Assembly (NCBI GenBank): GCA_963921935.1
Contig: OY998184.1
Span: 31,939,256-32,003,255, forward strand
Direction of reading: 5' to 3'
Length of the DNA: 64,000 bases
Source of the DNA: Galeruca laticollis
Lineage: Eukaryota > Arthropoda > Insecta > Coleoptera > Chrysomelidae
A program made the position numbers and the translations under genes. Shown piece after piece: positions 10,984 to 23,693 of the stretch; the stretch's first letter is position 1, and the number at the start of each line of letters is the position of its first letter. The notes under the pieces were generated by a model. That model was not told the DNA's origin and ran no database searches. It saw only the letters and a program-made list of their open reading frames with translations.

Positions 10984-11695
10984 TATACATTCTGACACAA
11001 TGTGCAGGAATAATTTCTCGTAAACATATTTGGTCTTAGAAGGTAATAAAACGAACACTACTGGCATATACTGCCCATTTTTAACGCATGCAGAGTGAAA
11101 AATTGATAAAAGTATTGCACGCAATATTGAAAAGTTCCGTCCATATAAATCACGTCAGAGGAACACAGAAAATTCAAATTTAGAAAACAAGAAAATATAA
11201 CAATATTTTTGTCAGTATCGTTAACTAGCAGAAAACTGTCCTGTTGTAATGTTTTGATGTCCAGACATATTAACGCTTCATGTATATCTTGAATATTTTT
11301 TGGTAGAGGAGGCAAGAACGTACGACGTGTAGAATAAATATTCTTTCTTGTATAATCCAAGTCCTTTAACGACAGATTGCTCACCAATTCAGGACAGTTT
11401 TTCAACTCTTCATGGATTAACTTCAGCGGTCGCTCAGAAATATCTTCAACAGCCTTTCATTTCTCGCTGTTACTTAGTTTTTGTCTATCGAGAGTACTAT
11501 CCACTTCATGATTATGCACTAATTCACTTCACACAATTTTATTTTCGCACACGGTATATAGTTTTGCTTTGCACATTTTTGCTGTACAACGCCATATAGT
11601 TTCTCCATATGCCATCGTTCTACATTTTCCACGGTTCACCACCTAGAAGAGTTTTGCCCTTCTCACTCAACATAACTTCACACTTAATTTCCATC
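10984..11695 (-). pseudogene. FLYWCH-MULE transposase, N-terminal part (broken)
   Basis: Reading down from about 11690: EIKCEVMLSEKGKTLL, then (frame-shifted) TIWRCTAKMCKAKLYTVC ending in HNHE, which is a FLYWCH zinc finger. A linker follows, then VIFSCFLNLNFLCSSD and VIYMDGTFQYC, then MPVVFVLLPSKTKYVYEKLF ending at the TA at 10984. Several stops and frameshifts break it. The protein resumes at 7957 on the other side of the IS630/mariner insertion. FLYWCH-MULE proteins are transposases of Mutator-like elements. No terminal repeats of this MULE were recognised, so its outer limits inside the pogo-like element are unknown. Confidence 0.75.
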
Positions 11696-12349
11696 TTTCT
11701 TGTACAACAGTTCGAAGACAAATAAAATACAACCCTTAAAATATTTGTTAAGTTAGAATTCTAATGAAACCTCTGCCTACTCCCTACTCCCTATTACAAC
11801 AAATATCCTACTCACGGTATGTTGGTTTTTTCCTCATTTTATTAGCATCAGCACCCCTTTGTATTTTCGTCAAAATAACGTATTCCGGGAATGCCGATAA
11901 TCCCTTGACGGTTACTACCTGAGACACCCCTTATTAAATAAGGTAAAATTTTAACCATTGCGTGCAACTCACCTATGCCACTTGATATAATAGTCAAGTT
12001 TGTTCTTTTCTGAAGCTGGTTCGAGAAAAGAAAAATAGTTGTACTACTCCTCCAATAAAAAATATTTTTTTTATTGACCTGCTATTGGTCATAATTCCGA
12101 CCCCTGAAATTTTTCTCTATCCAAAATTCTGGCACTGAATTGACCCTAAATTCCACAGTTTTTAAATCCGACACATTAAGTAAATGAGTCAAACAAGGTT
12201 GTCAGTTTACTTTAAATAATAATAAATTTAAATTAAAATTAACTTAAAGGTAATCTAGGCAAAGGAACCATATTTATTTATTTCGTCAATGTGAAAGTAG
12301 CTTCTTTTGTTAATTTTTTTTGGCGGTTGTATCACCTTCATTATTTCTA

Positions 12350-14985
12350 TAGAGTCGTATCAAATCTCATCTCTCTTATCTGGTCACTTCCAATTGATTC
12401 CAGTTCTAGTAATGGTATTAATTAATATTTTCTCTTTCTCAAGTCCAGTCACATTTCCAGGATATTAATTATTTTCATAGTTTACTATCACAAACTTCCC
12501 AATTTTAACATTTCTCTTTTCATTTACTTTTTCAATACATACTTCACCGTCATCGTCGCTAGGCAACACTTTTTCACTTTCGTCTGAATTTTGTTGCACT
12601 TGTTGTGTTCTTGCAGGTCCCTTTCTTGAAATATTACTTTTTTCCGCCCTTTTTTTCTGTTTTCTTTTTTCCTAAGCTGTTTATTTTTTTATCTTCTTTT
12701 TTTGAGTAATACTCTTTCCATACGTCGGAAGTTGTTACGGAATGTATCTTTCCTTTTTTTTACCTAAATTTTTTTTAGATGGAGTTGGTTCTGGCTCAAA
12801 TAATGTCATTTTAAATGGTGATGGTACCAACAGGCTAGAATTCTTTTCAATATTCTCTTTTGTCTCGTCTGGAGAAATGTTATGAATTGTCTCGAGAACT
12901 TTTTTCTTTTCGTTTTCAGTTTTTCCTTCAGTATTCTCCACTTTTTGGCCTCTTTTATTTTGTCACGGTTGTTTTATCTTTAGTTATTCCAAATTCATTG
13001 TTTTGTTTATCATTTAATTCATGGATCTCCTTATTTTTAAGTACTTGGAAAACTGTATCTTTTTCTTTAGTTTCAATATTTTCATCTTCGATCTATTTCA
13101 TTTTAATTTCAAAGTTGATAATATTATCATATAATACATCAGTCTCTTTTTCTTCAATTTTGATGCTTCCTTTGGTATCGTTACTTTCGTCTTGTCCTTC
13201 CCTGCTTTTTGTTTCCTTGAGTCTCTTCAGTACTTTTGTCAGTATTTTTTTTCTCAATGCCAGTTTCTAGTTCTATAGCTCTAATTTCATCTTAATATTA
13301 TCTAGTGTCTTCTTTCCTTTTTAAGCATTTTTCAGTACTTTTGTCATTGATTTCATCCACCTTAGGCCCTGTCTACAAAATATTTTGAATAATATTTATC
13401 TTTCTCTCATTTTCAAATATCACTCGATTAATTTCATTTTCAAGTGCTTCCACTGTTAACGATTCCGTTCTAAACCAATCCCCTCCTCCACTTCAATTAC
13501 CACATAATCTCCTAATGTAGCATTTGTTGTAGTATTTTCAAAACTTAGTCCAGTTTTATTGAAAATGTTTATCCAAACTTCATATAAATTTATATCTTCC
13601 GTATCTCCATCCCACTCACTACCTTTCAAAAAATAAAACTTTTGTAGAGTTGAATTTTTAATGTGGTTTTATATGTATCTTAGATGTTGAACAACTTCCA
13701 ATTTTATTTCTGGGATATTAGATATTTCTTCAATGTTTACTTTTTGCACCACTTTTGATAATCCTTATTAGACTTATCGAATGGGTATGAACCACAAGCT
13801 CTAAATGAATTTTTAAATATATTTTTTAAATTGGCACTCTTGAATAGCCATCTTCAGAACAGGGGCAAAATTTTCCCTATTTAAGATTTGGAATCCATTT
13901 TCGACCCTATAGCTTTTGACGCATTTTCTCCAACTCTGTTTCAAAGACTTAAATAATCCTACATCTAACGGTTGGAGAATGTGAGTTGTGTTGTGAGGTA
14001 AACAAATTGAAATAATTTGTTTTTCGGTACAAAATTTGCTGAGACTCCGATTAATATGGGATTTATGTCCATCCACATATAGCAATATGGGAAATTCAAT
14101 CTACATAGATACTACCCAAGGATAAAAAATATTGAATATATATTGGAAGAATGATTCGGAAGTGATCCAGCCACTGTCGGATTTTCCAATCTCCCAACCA
14201 TTGGTAACTTGCATAACAATATGTTTGGGAAATCCGTCATATGGGTACATGATCATTGGTGGTATCATAACACTGTTTGCATTACCTAAAATAGAAAATA
14301 TTGTATTGTAAGTTTCAACAATCGTGAACTTATGTAACTAATTCACCTGTAATCAGTACCGTAAGACATTCTTTATCATTACCAGCATATTCATAAACAG
14401 TTTTACAGCCTTTCTTGGCAATAACAGTATTACTACCCTTAGGGGAAAGGAAAAATGCGGATTTGTCTGCATTGAAAATCCTATTGGGATCATTTATAAC
14501 TGCATTCGAAGATATAAAATAATTTTGAATTTCATCAAACCAATTTTTTATTGATGCGTCGGTGGCAGCTGCACGGGAAGCTGTAGGGTTTTCAGACATC
14601 CTCTGAGAAATATGGGGATGTCTTTTAAGAAACCCCTCATGCCAATGGCGCCCAGGACGTCCATCATTAAATTTATTGGGTCGTTTCAATTATTTACAAA
14701 GAATTGCAACGCTGTCCAACAATTAGTCTTTTTTGATGGAAAAGCCCATTTTCGCCTTGTTTAAAACTCAATTTACTATTATATCTTCCTCTTAAGATGT
14801 CAATACAGTTGACACTCCACTTTTGCGTACCTCGGGATAGGTTCCATCAATTTTTCCTATTAATGTTGTTATAGGAACGTTGTACAACTTTGAGGCAACA
14901 GCGCATGCTATTCCATTTTTTATTGCCTGTAAAGCATTTTGTAAATCTGCCTTGAAGTAGGAACCATCTTTTTAACTGGCATCTT
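12350..14985 (-). pseudogene. Pogo/Tigger-like transposase of element I
   Basis: From 14985 downward: a psq-type HTH (KADLQNALQAIKNGIACAVA then SKLYNVPITTLIGKIDG). A CENPB-type domain follows (GRPGRHWHEGFLKRHPHISQ and ENPTASRAA). The DDE_1 core has RIFNADKSAFFLSPKG (the usual NVDET replaced by NADKS), YVDGHKSHI and THILQPLDVGLFKSLK. A 61-bp intron with GT..AG ends is visible at 14286-14346 and joins ITG to NANSVMIPPM in frame. The C-terminus contains SPFKMTLFEPEP (about 12800), as in pogo proteins, embedded in a long acidic/Lys-rich decayed tail. Frameshifts, stops and the altered first catalytic motif mark it as dead. Confidence 0.8.
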
Positions 14986-15702
14986 ACCTAAATAAATACG
15001 TTCATATAATTAAAATTCTAATATTTTATCATCGTTCATACTTATATTTTAGATATTCGAAACATAACCCTAAATCCGACACTTTGCATACGTGAATCAG
15101 ACCTCAGATGAATAATATTCATCTAAGAAACCAAACAAACTGTCGGATTTAGTTATTTCGCTTATCACCATTTGAGGACTGAATGCAATCTTAGTGTCGT
15201 ATTTTTTATGTAATTTTTTTCAAATACGTCTATTCAAGGATTCATTGGCATTTTCCATGAATTCGACACCTGAAGTCGGATTCATAGCAACACACTTATT
15301 TCTGAACCTAAATCCGATACTACCAATATTTTATAAAATTAGTAAGTTTTATGAAAGCCATGCATTTTTTAATAATATTTCATATGAATAAAATGAGACC
15401 AACATATAATTTTGTCAAAAATCAAGTCAAGACCCTAAATTATATTAGTTCAAACCTAAGAACTTATACAGTTCACGAAATTACTTTCGCTATTGAACAG
15501 TGACTCAACATTTTCAGGTTATAATTAAACAATGGTGATCCAGTCGGTAAAGTAGAGACCCGGCATCATAATCTTCATTAATATTGGAAGATGCCACTAG
15601 AAGTCTTTTAAAACTAGTTTGTGGTTTAGTTTTCTTATTTAAAGCAACGTTATTGCAATCTGACGGCTTTATAAACAATGTCGGAATTATGTACACTTAC
15701 CC

Positions 15703-16843
15703 TATCAACTTCACTAATAAATACAATTACTGGAGTGATTGTCACAAGCGTTTTTAAGGCGGTGTCAGTTCTAATTTGAAACTTCGAAATTATGAAGTTG
15801 TAATCTGCGGTGAATAATTGAGAAGTGAACAAACATCAACGGTGGTTAGGGGACACGTCGCGCCGTGGTACTAAATAAACTTTATCTAATGGGTAACTCA
15901 TCCTCCAGAACTAAAATACAGAACATTTTATTGATTTTGTCCATGTTTCTCAATAAAGTTACGCGCACATGCATTGGCATCGGACGGAAGACACGCATCG
16001 GAAAAATAGTGTTACGAAACAGCATACTGGTATAGTCCCTAAATCCGACTCTGTCTAAGCCAGGTATGAAAGTTAAAAGTATGGCGGACGTGTCGGGTTT
16101 CTTAAAATTGTTTACGAATTGTGACTATCTTATCTTATCATTGTTTTTGTGACCAGTCTTATCTAGAAAATGCCAGAAAGCCAATTGTTTTTGTAATCTA
16201 GAATTATCTAGTGAAGAAGGCATTAATATATAAGGGACCGATAAAGAAGAGTTTAGTTGAGTTGATAATTTGATATCGTGAGATAAACAAGTGAATAAGT
16301 GAATATAAATTAGTTAAGTGATTATATAAATTAGTTTGAGTGAATATACTGTTGATATAAATTAATAATTAAGTGATTAGTTAAGTATATATAAATTAAA
16401 AGTTAGTGACTAGTTTAGTGTTTAAATAAATTAGTAAGTAGCCATACCGTGTGTTTAAAGTTTATCCCACTCGTCTACTGTTTAAATAAATTAGAATAAC
16501 ATTACAATAATTTCAATGAAATGAAATGCAGGAGCGCACATACAGTAGAAACACTGAATCTATTCCGACACGTGACTGATACCTCATCAACTATATGCAT
16601 CATAATCAAATCAAAAAGACAGCAGAAATAAACGTTATAGCTAATATTCATAAGGTCGACATTTTTGCCAAATTATAGAATTATTATTTAGTTATGTATT
16701 TTCTGGAAGTACAACAGGTTGAAATCTCCAAAAAATGTTTATTATTCTTTATTTATTATTCTCCTTTACACATAATTAACAAATTTCACAGCATAAATTA
16801 CTGCTATTCAACTGAAACATAAACTACAAAATAATATTATTTT
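15703..16843. other. No gene; AT-rich repeated stretch
   Basis: No coding signal. From about 16280 to 16500 the phrase ATATAAATTAGT and TAAATAAATTAG-like words recur with GTGATTAGTTAAGT between them, a degenerate minisatellite. It could be the edge of a retroelement LTR, but no partner copy was found. Confidence 0.5.
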
Positions 16844-17850
16844 TTAATCACTTTCTGAATCTGACCTCTCGTCATTTGTATTTATTATAATTGTGTCAGT
16901 ATCTGTACTGACCAAATGTTCTTCTTGAATGAACAAGTCGTGTATTATTTGTTCGGTATGTATCACGCAATTATTCAAACCTCTGCACTGCAATTTTCTA
17001 ATGCACATATTTATAACATATTCATCACCATATCCATCTCTACCAATGTGATTATTGTAATATGTTTTGCATTTGGCCCAAATTAATTCAATAGCATTAA
17101 ATTCACAATGGTAATGTGGCAATCTTAAGACATCATGACCGTGTTCTCGAAACAATTCATCAATGACATCAACATTTTCTTTTCGGATCATGTTAGCAAT
17201 TTTTAGTACTTCAGGTTTTGTAATGTTATCGCTTAAATTAATATGATTGGCTTTTAACCAAGAGAGAATTTCATGTTTCGTTGAAGAATTAGAAGGTTGC
17301 TTTTCTAAACATACACTATGATAAGGTGCATTGTCCATGATTATTAAGGACGGTTCTTCTAAATTAGGAATTAACTGTGTCTTTATCCACTTGGTAAATA
17401 TAGCACCGTTCATACCACCATGATAATCTGCCGACAATGATTTAGATGAAAATACTAAGCTTGCATTTTCAACAAATCCTTTAGATGAACCAGCATGAAC
17501 AATAATATAGCGTTTATCGTCGTAACCCCCTGGTTTACGGACACTCCTAATATTATCCTGCCAACAAGTTAATTTGGTTCCTCTTGCAAATATTCTTGTT
17601 TTGTCTGAAATATAATTTGTCTTGAAAGGACACTGTTACGATTCTGTATATATTTACGAAGAAAACATGCTCTTTGGATAGCTATATTTATCCGTTCCAT
17701 TAATGGTCTTCCGTTGTCTTCTTTTTTGTATTCAATTCCCAAATGTTTCAATAAATTTAATAAAATGTGTTTCCCATATAAATAATTTCTTTACTTCTTA
17801 ATTCATCATTTGATGTTTTGAGAGTAACATGTTTTCCTACAAAAAGAAAT
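16844..17850 (-). pseudogene. IS630/Tc1/mariner transposase relic (second family)
   Basis: The C-terminal 197 codons are open: SADYHGGMNGAIFTKWIKTQ, then SLIIMDNAPYHS, and LPHYHCEFNAIELIWAKCKT, ending acidic (ERSDSESD). Upstream and frame-shifted are IFARGTKLTCWQDNIRSVRK and the N-terminal LKHLGIEYKKEDNGRPLMER. The first catalytic motif reads YISDKT where relatives have a DET motif. I count 81 residues between the second and third acids, one fewer than in copies A-C, so it is a related but different subfamily. Several frameshifts. No inverted repeats were identified around it. Confidence 0.8.
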
Positions 17851-18470
17851 AGATTAGGAAGAATATAGGTAACACCTATTAATACACCTATAGTTAAAAA
17901 AATTGAGATGTTTGAACTTTTGTGTAAAATATTAACACCTTACATATATTGTCCTTATCCAATATACAGCTTTTTAAATTTCATTAAGTTGCAAACAATA
18001 GAGGATAACTCTTGATATTTCATTTGGTATGCCATACTTTATACTTTAATTGTTTACTCAAGAAATTTTTTATTTATTCATTATCATTAATATCATTTTC
18101 ATTTTAAATGCAATAGCTATTTCTGAGATTATCTTTGATTGATTATTTATCTGTATTTTAAGGATTTTTTCTGTTTTATTACTACAAAAGCAACTAGTGT
18201 ACAAAGTTCAACCCTTTACCATTTACAGATTTTGTGTTAGGTCATAATTTTCTTTTAATTGGATGTTTGCATCTACCTAAGGTTCTTATAATACAAATAA
18301 TGTCTTTCCAGAAAACAGTTAGATTTTTTTAAAAAATAACACGGTTTTTACTTACTTTCTACATACGTATTATACAACATGTCCGCGAATGGGGTATCCA
18401 ATAGGTGAAAAATGTTAAAATATTAGTTTTAGTGAAAAATTTCATTCTTGATCTAAAGTTTTGCTTGTTC
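17851..18470. other. Nothing recognised
   Basis: AT-rich spacer. It probably contains the unrecognised ends of the flanking mariner-type relics. Confidence 0.4.
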
Positions 18471-18479
18471 TGAAACCCC

Positions 18480-19230
18480 ATAAGTGTTATGGTATTGGGA
18501 AAGTTCCGTACCAGTATGAAATTGCAACATTTCTGGAAAAATATCCAGATATGCCAATTACGCGCTGTGGATTAAAAAAATTAATAAAGAAGTTTTAATG
18601 AGACAGGATCAGTTCAAGACAAAAATAAATTGAAAAAGGCGTATGTTGAGGAGGATGATGCAGCTAGTACACTAGCTATGCAATCGTCGTTAAGGGAAAA
18701 TCCCAAGCTGAGTCTACGAAAAAGAGCAGTGGAGGTTGGTTTTTGCAAGAATCACTTACAGAAACTATTTGAGCAAAACAAAATTCATCCATTCAAACCG
18801 AAATTTATTCATACCTTACAAGATTATGATTATGACACAAGATTAGACTTTTGTGCGATGATCCGATGATTCGTGAAAAATTTATGCATGACCGACTCTT
18901 TCACGATAATATTTTGTTTTTAGATGAAGCAACGTTTACAACAGACGGAGTCGTTTCTTCCTAAAATTGTCTGTATTGGGTGAAAACCCGAACTACAGGA
19001 TTAACTGTAATAGTCAATTTGCTAAAAAGTTAATGTTTGGTGTGCGGTTTGACCGGACCGAATAATCGGTCCGTATTTTCTGGAAGATACATTGAATCAG
19101 GAGGTATATTTGTATTTGCTGGACAATTTCTTAATACCTGAATTGGAAAATATTCCCTTGGTGCAAAGGCGTAAAATGTACTTTCAACATGATGGATGTT
19201 CGTCATATTCGACTTTGCTAATTAGAGTGT
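18480..19230 (+). pseudogene. Mariner-like transposase relic (insect DUF4817-type)
   Basis: Degenerate plus-strand frames give, in order: an HTH-like start (YQYEIATFLEKYPDMPITRC), LRENPKLSLRKRAVEVGFCK, LFHDNILFLDEATFTTDG, VCGLTGPNNRSVFSGRYIES, and VQRRKMYFQHDGCSSYSTLL. These blocks match the order in insect mariner-like transposases carrying a DUF4817-type N-terminus. The first catalytic D is in FLDEAT, and the second would be FQHDG. Many frameshifts and stops, and the C-terminus is missing. It has the same general type as the relic at 58350-59275 but is too diverged to call one family. Confidence 0.65.
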
Positions 19231-19894
19231 AACATGTCGCTGAGACATGTTTCTATTTACATCAATTATTTTGGAGCGTTACTTATTCGTCGACTACTGC
19301 CACCTCCAATTCCAAATCTTATTATTTCAAATATTAGAAACGTATCGGTGATAGTTTATACCATCATTAAATTTCTATCTAAAACTACGATTCAAGGAAT
19401 CGTCGCTTATTCATTCTTCGCTAAAAAACAATTTTGCATTCACTCTTAAGTATTGCTTGTGTGATTTTTAGTTTTCCTCGCTGGCGTGTTATCTATATCT
19501 TTTTAAATTGTAATTGTGTGCTTACAAATCAATCTATTTCGATTTTTCTATTTAGTTAAAATATTTCGTTTATAAAAAAAATAATGTTTTTTTTCATGGC
19601 ATTTCCAGTTTTTCTTCGCCGTTATCATCTTTCTTTAAAAAAAATCTGGTGGCGTCCAAAGTTATTTTACGTAGCGAATTTATAACAGATTATCTATATG
19701 GTTATTTTCCACCGATTTAAATTTGCTTTTTCTGATTATTTTGGGCAACAGGACGGATTTCTGTGGTTTTATTTTGAAAATTAAATTCAAATTTTATATG
19801 TATTGAAGTATAAGCTCCTCAACTGTTCATTTGATTCCTCCTTTTCAATTTTCAATTTCCTACTGTTTATCCTGTTTTTTATCTCTTTCCCTAC
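19231..19894. other. Nothing recognised
   Basis: Short frames only, and no convincing coding or repeat structure. Confidence 0.4.
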
Positions 19895-20045
19895 AGCTCT
19901 GCAGCCTGTACGGACCTCTACAGACCGTTTACGATATTTACCTCTACGGACCGTTTACGAATTTTACCTCTACGGACCTTTTACGGACCCTTACGAACCT
20001 GACGGACCCTACAACGATCCATTCACCGGACCATATCATCCAAGA
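19895..20045. repeat. Short degenerate tandem repeat
   Basis: The phrase ACCTCTACGGACC(G/T)TTTACG recurs with small changes at about 19912, 19941 and 19968, with further fragments to about 20035. The period is 27-29 bp. Confidence 0.7.
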
Positions 20046-20076
20046 GTCCAGACAACGACGGCTCAAAAACGCTTGA

Positions 20077-21570
20077 CTACTGCTGCGAGCTGTACGTCTT
20101 TAATTGACTCCCCCCTAAGACTGTAACCCGCAAAAATTCTCCTTTTTTCAGATATTCTTCTTCGGCTACTTCGTCATCGGAATGGTCCTGTAATTCTGGT
20201 TCTGGTTCTGCTTCATCCTCTGAACTTGAGTCATGAGGAGCTGTTACGCTTTCACCTGGCTCTACTTCAAGCTTCTGTATTTCAATATTTCGTCTTGTAG
20301 GTGTAACTTTGAACCTTTGTTCTTTCAGGTAATTTACACTGTGAACGGCATTTTCATCATTCATCTTTGTAAAACTCCCTCCGCGTCAAACGGTACAACT
20401 CCAGTTGCTCTGAAAGACGGACTTAAATCCCGCTTAATTGCATTGGTGTCATGATCTCCCTTTTTATCCATTTCCGTCAAATAAGTTGAGACTAATTGTG
20501 GAGAATCTTTCTTATCAACTGTCGTGGAAGTTATATGTGTCTGTTTCCAGTTTGACAAAGTTGACCTCCAGGAAATTTTAAATGCTCTCAACAAACCCAC
20601 ATCTAAAGATTGGGTCAGATGTGTCGAGTTTTTGGGGAGACATACAAAAGCAATGTTATTTTTCTCGCATAAACGGAGAACATTGTTGGTGGAATGTGAT
20701 GACAAATTATCATCCAACAAAACTTTGCGACTCTCTAATTCTTTAACGTGCGTTTAGAAGCATGTAGCGAACTAGTCCGTAAACGTCTGAGCATCAATCC
20801 AACCGGGGTTTGTACGGTTGTACCTCGATCCTGATCCACAACATCTTTCGCTGCAACATGGATAACCCTTGGGACCATTTTCAGTCCATTGGACCCACAT
20901 TTTCTTGGATTTGTCGATTATATATGGAGGCAGCAATACGCCTGATGCCGAACCACACATCATAATGGATGTAGTACTTTTTGTAAAATTACAGACCCTC
21001 TCAAGATACTCCGTTCCCCGCCGGAATAACATTTTCTTATTTCCTGGATTATCTTGGAGGTTTGTTTTATCATAATTAAAAATTGTTGAAATAATCCGTT
21101 ATAGTTTGTCTTGAAACAGAAGCACGAGAGCGTTTTATATTGGCAGCCACTTTCTTAACAATTGCATCGTTGTGTTGACGAAGCCAAGAGTAAACCCAGT
21201 CATTTCCTGGTAGGTTGTTTTGGAACACGGTGACGATGCGACCTTGACTATTTAAATAATTTCTGGAAAACTTCCTCATATCAATCATGTCTAAAGGATA
21301 ACCCCATTCTCCACAAACACTTCCTGCAGAAAGAAAATATTTTCTTCGCTATTTGTAAAATATGTTTTCTTCCCATTTTTTCTTATAAGGGGCCATGGAA
21401 TTTATTATTTAGCGTTCCATAAGGTATGCTGTATTCTCGAGCAGCCCGTTGTAGACTCCAACCATCTTCAGTTACCTGTGCTAGGGCCTGTTCAACGGTA
21501 TCTGCACTGTAGTCTTTATATCTTCTAGCACCCACTTCTTTTCATATACTCGTACCATTTTCGACCGATC
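20077..21570 (-). pseudogene. Pogo-type transposase II relic
   Basis: Reading downward: psq HTH (GARRYKDYSADTVEQALAQV then WSLQRAAREYSIPYGTLNNK), CENPB-type domain (PGNDWVYSWLRQHN), part of the catalytic core (MMCGSASGVLLPPYIIDKS), then MLDDNLSSHSTNNVLRLCEK and LPKNSTHLTQSLDVGLLRAF, followed by an acidic tail (SSEDEAEPEPELQDHSDDE). The second catalytic Asp is within DDNLSSH and the third in QSLDVG. At least three frameshifts, and the block carrying the first Asp is missing or unreadable between 21076 and 21032. A TTTTTTCAG just upstream of 21570 may be an acceptor of an N-terminal intron. Inverted ends were not found. Confidence 0.75.
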
Positions 21571-22361
21571 TGAAAAAAGACAAAAAAAATAATCAGACAC
21601 AATTTCACATCTGGAAGCGAAATTGAGCTGATCAATTTCACCCCATGTGAGTAATCAATTTGGCCCCGATGCTCAATTTTTGAAATTATTATAGTTGCTG
21701 CCGACCAATCGCACATGGCATTTAAGGAGACATAAACAAACAGAAGTATGGGGACAATATGACCCAAATTATTAACGTTTGCAACAATCTTGGAAACCTT
21801 AATATTATTTGATGAGTTTTAACCGCTTTTTTCTTGCAAAAACACGGCAAAATGGCAGACACGATTACACACATATCACCTTCAAAGCTTCACTGAACAA
21901 TATTAGGGCACGCGACTGATGACCGTTGACTGAATTTGGCGCTAATATCAGAAATATCACCAACGGATTTCGCCTATGGTTTTCAATTTCGCCTCTAACT
22001 ACGGTAATAATGAATAACAATTCTTGAATCAACTTCACGTAACACTAATGAATAGCAACCTACCTTGTTGCTACAATATTTCTTTTGCTTCATAGCTACC
22101 TAATTTTGTTTGTGCAAAATATTGCTTTAATAAATTTAGTAGAAATAAATAGACCCTACTATCATTACGGTGCAATAAAATGATGACTAGTGTGTGAGTT
22201 TGTTCTGAACGACATATCAAAAAATGTAGTATTAAACCAGTAGTCCCATTTTAAAAAGAATTGTTAGAGTCACGTGACCGTAAATGATAGAAAAAAACAA
22301 AAGTATTTTTATAATAAATTTTAGTATCAGTTTCGACTGTTTATAGCTGCCAAATTTCATA
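21571..22361. other. Spacer, possibly the 5' end of pogo-type II
   Basis: No gene. Phrases such as AATTTCACCCC, AATTTCGCC and AATTTGGC recur between 21610 and 21990 and may be subterminal motifs of the neighbouring pogo-type element. No matching opposite end was located. Confidence 0.35.
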
Positions 22362-22645
22362 GGGGAAACTAGCCTAAAATGACATACCCTAAGCAAAAAG
22401 TGTAACAAAACTTGAGAAACAGATATTCAAACATCCATTTGGAGTTTAATGGCTTCCTCAGTATATTACTTGAGCTATTAAAGGCACAAAACCGCAAACT
22501 TCTACGTTTTGTAAAAATTACACCCAAATTAATAAAAACTGAGCAGTATATTATTTTAGTCTGATACGAGGGTAAAATGACATAGGTAGTTTTTCTATAT
22601 GAAAGGTGGAAAATAAGAAAAGGAAGAAACAATACAACATATTTT

Positions 22646-23689
22646 TTAATTTTTAAAACAAAAATAAAGGTAACGTAAACAAAAATAAAAGGGAAAACAT
22701 ACCCAGCTAAACGTAAAAATGCAATATTTAGAAAAACAAAACCAAAATCCATCGCAAAGTTCGCAAGTGAACTTTGTTCGAGGGGCAACACCAGCGAACT
22801 CGGCGTGACTCCATTTCTCAGATATTTGACACCACATCCAAAGCACGCCTGGTTTCGATTTGGAATAGAGGCTGTTGCAATGAATACATACAGCATCTTC
22901 CTCATTATCTTGAATCCTAGCAAATGGATCTTGGGTTTCTTGTTCATCTTCATCGTTCCACAGCTTGACTTTAGCTTGGTTTCGATTTGCTCGTCGCTCC
23001 AACACTAAGCGTTTCTGCTTCTCTCTAGCCTTGACATCTTCCAGGTTTGGTGTTGAGGTCAGCATAATCGCCCCTTGTCTCTTGCGCTTTGATCGTTTGC
23101 GGTGGAAACCTTTGGTATTAGAATTATGCTCTTCACGGAAATTCGGCTACAGTCTAGTAAATCTTCTTCATCTAGAGTTATCTTAGAGATATTTGACGGT
23201 ACAGTGATATCCGTTATCTCAATAGCATCCAATGGTGGAGGGGGTGTGAGTGGAGGCTGATGGTCTGATGTTTCTGGTTCGGGATCATTTTGTTCAGGAA
23301 TATCAGTTGTTAAAGAAGCATGAAACATCCAGTCGGAAAAAAGATCTATGTTGAACGGATGGATTCCAGTTTTTCTGAACCTTCTAATGGAATTTTCCAT
23401 TGATGCACTCCGTTCATAGGCTTCTGCAAATAGTTTTCCCACTTGAAATGGTGTTATAGTTCGACCAAGCTTATTTTTAAGTCACTGTAATTGCTTGATT
23501 ATGATAAACGGATAATGGCGTGAAAAATAAAACGTCCAGGGCTTGTGGCCGGTGCCTGCAGTGTTGAGGAATGCAAATCATTATGACACCATTTTCTTTG
23601 GCCATCTTAATAACTTCCAATTGCTTGTGGCTAACGTGACCATCAAGTAGTAGGCGAAATTTATTGTCTTGGGATGAGTGTGTAAACTT
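22646..23689 (-). pseudogene. Pogo-like III transposase, C-terminal part with Cys-rich tail
   Basis: From the MITE boundary downward: IKFTHSSQDNKFRLLLDGHV, SHKQLEVIKMAKENGVIMIC, HRPQALDVLFFTPL (second and third catalytic acids in LLLDGH and QALDV). Then FRKTGIHPFN, a Pro-rich linker, a basic KQKRLVLERRANRNQAK stretch and a C-terminal Cys-rich segment CIHCNSLYSKS..WMWCQ..W..C. The last resembles the PHD-like finger of related pogo proteins but has lost some cysteines. Two frameshifts (about 23470 and 23060) separate the blocks. Confidence 0.75.
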
Positions 23690-23693
23690 TATA

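Larger units (their letters stand above)
7372..15702 (-). mobile_element. Pogo-like element I, host to nested insertions
   Basis: The ends are inverted: GGGTAAGTG(A/T)ACATAATTCC at 7372 and its complement ending at 15702, each flanked by TA (7370-7371 and 15703-15704), the pogo/Tigger target duplication. The phrase CCTAAATCCGACA and variants recur inside both ends (for example near 12166, 15068, 15130 and 15307), a likely subterminal binding motif. The element's own transposase lies at 12350-14985 on the minus strand. The 8.3 kb length is inflated by the MULE and IS630/mariner insertions in its left part. A similar CCTAAATCCGACT lies just outside at about 16037. Confidence 0.85.

Noticed and set aside
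16260..16500. CRISPR-like or iteron array
   Set aside because: The words are irregularly spaced and AT-only, with no constant spacer length, and the context is eukaryotic.
19803..20126. Proline/Tyr repeat protein from the TACGGACC repeats
   Set aside because: The repeat period is not a steady multiple of three and no start, splice site or downstream coding was found.
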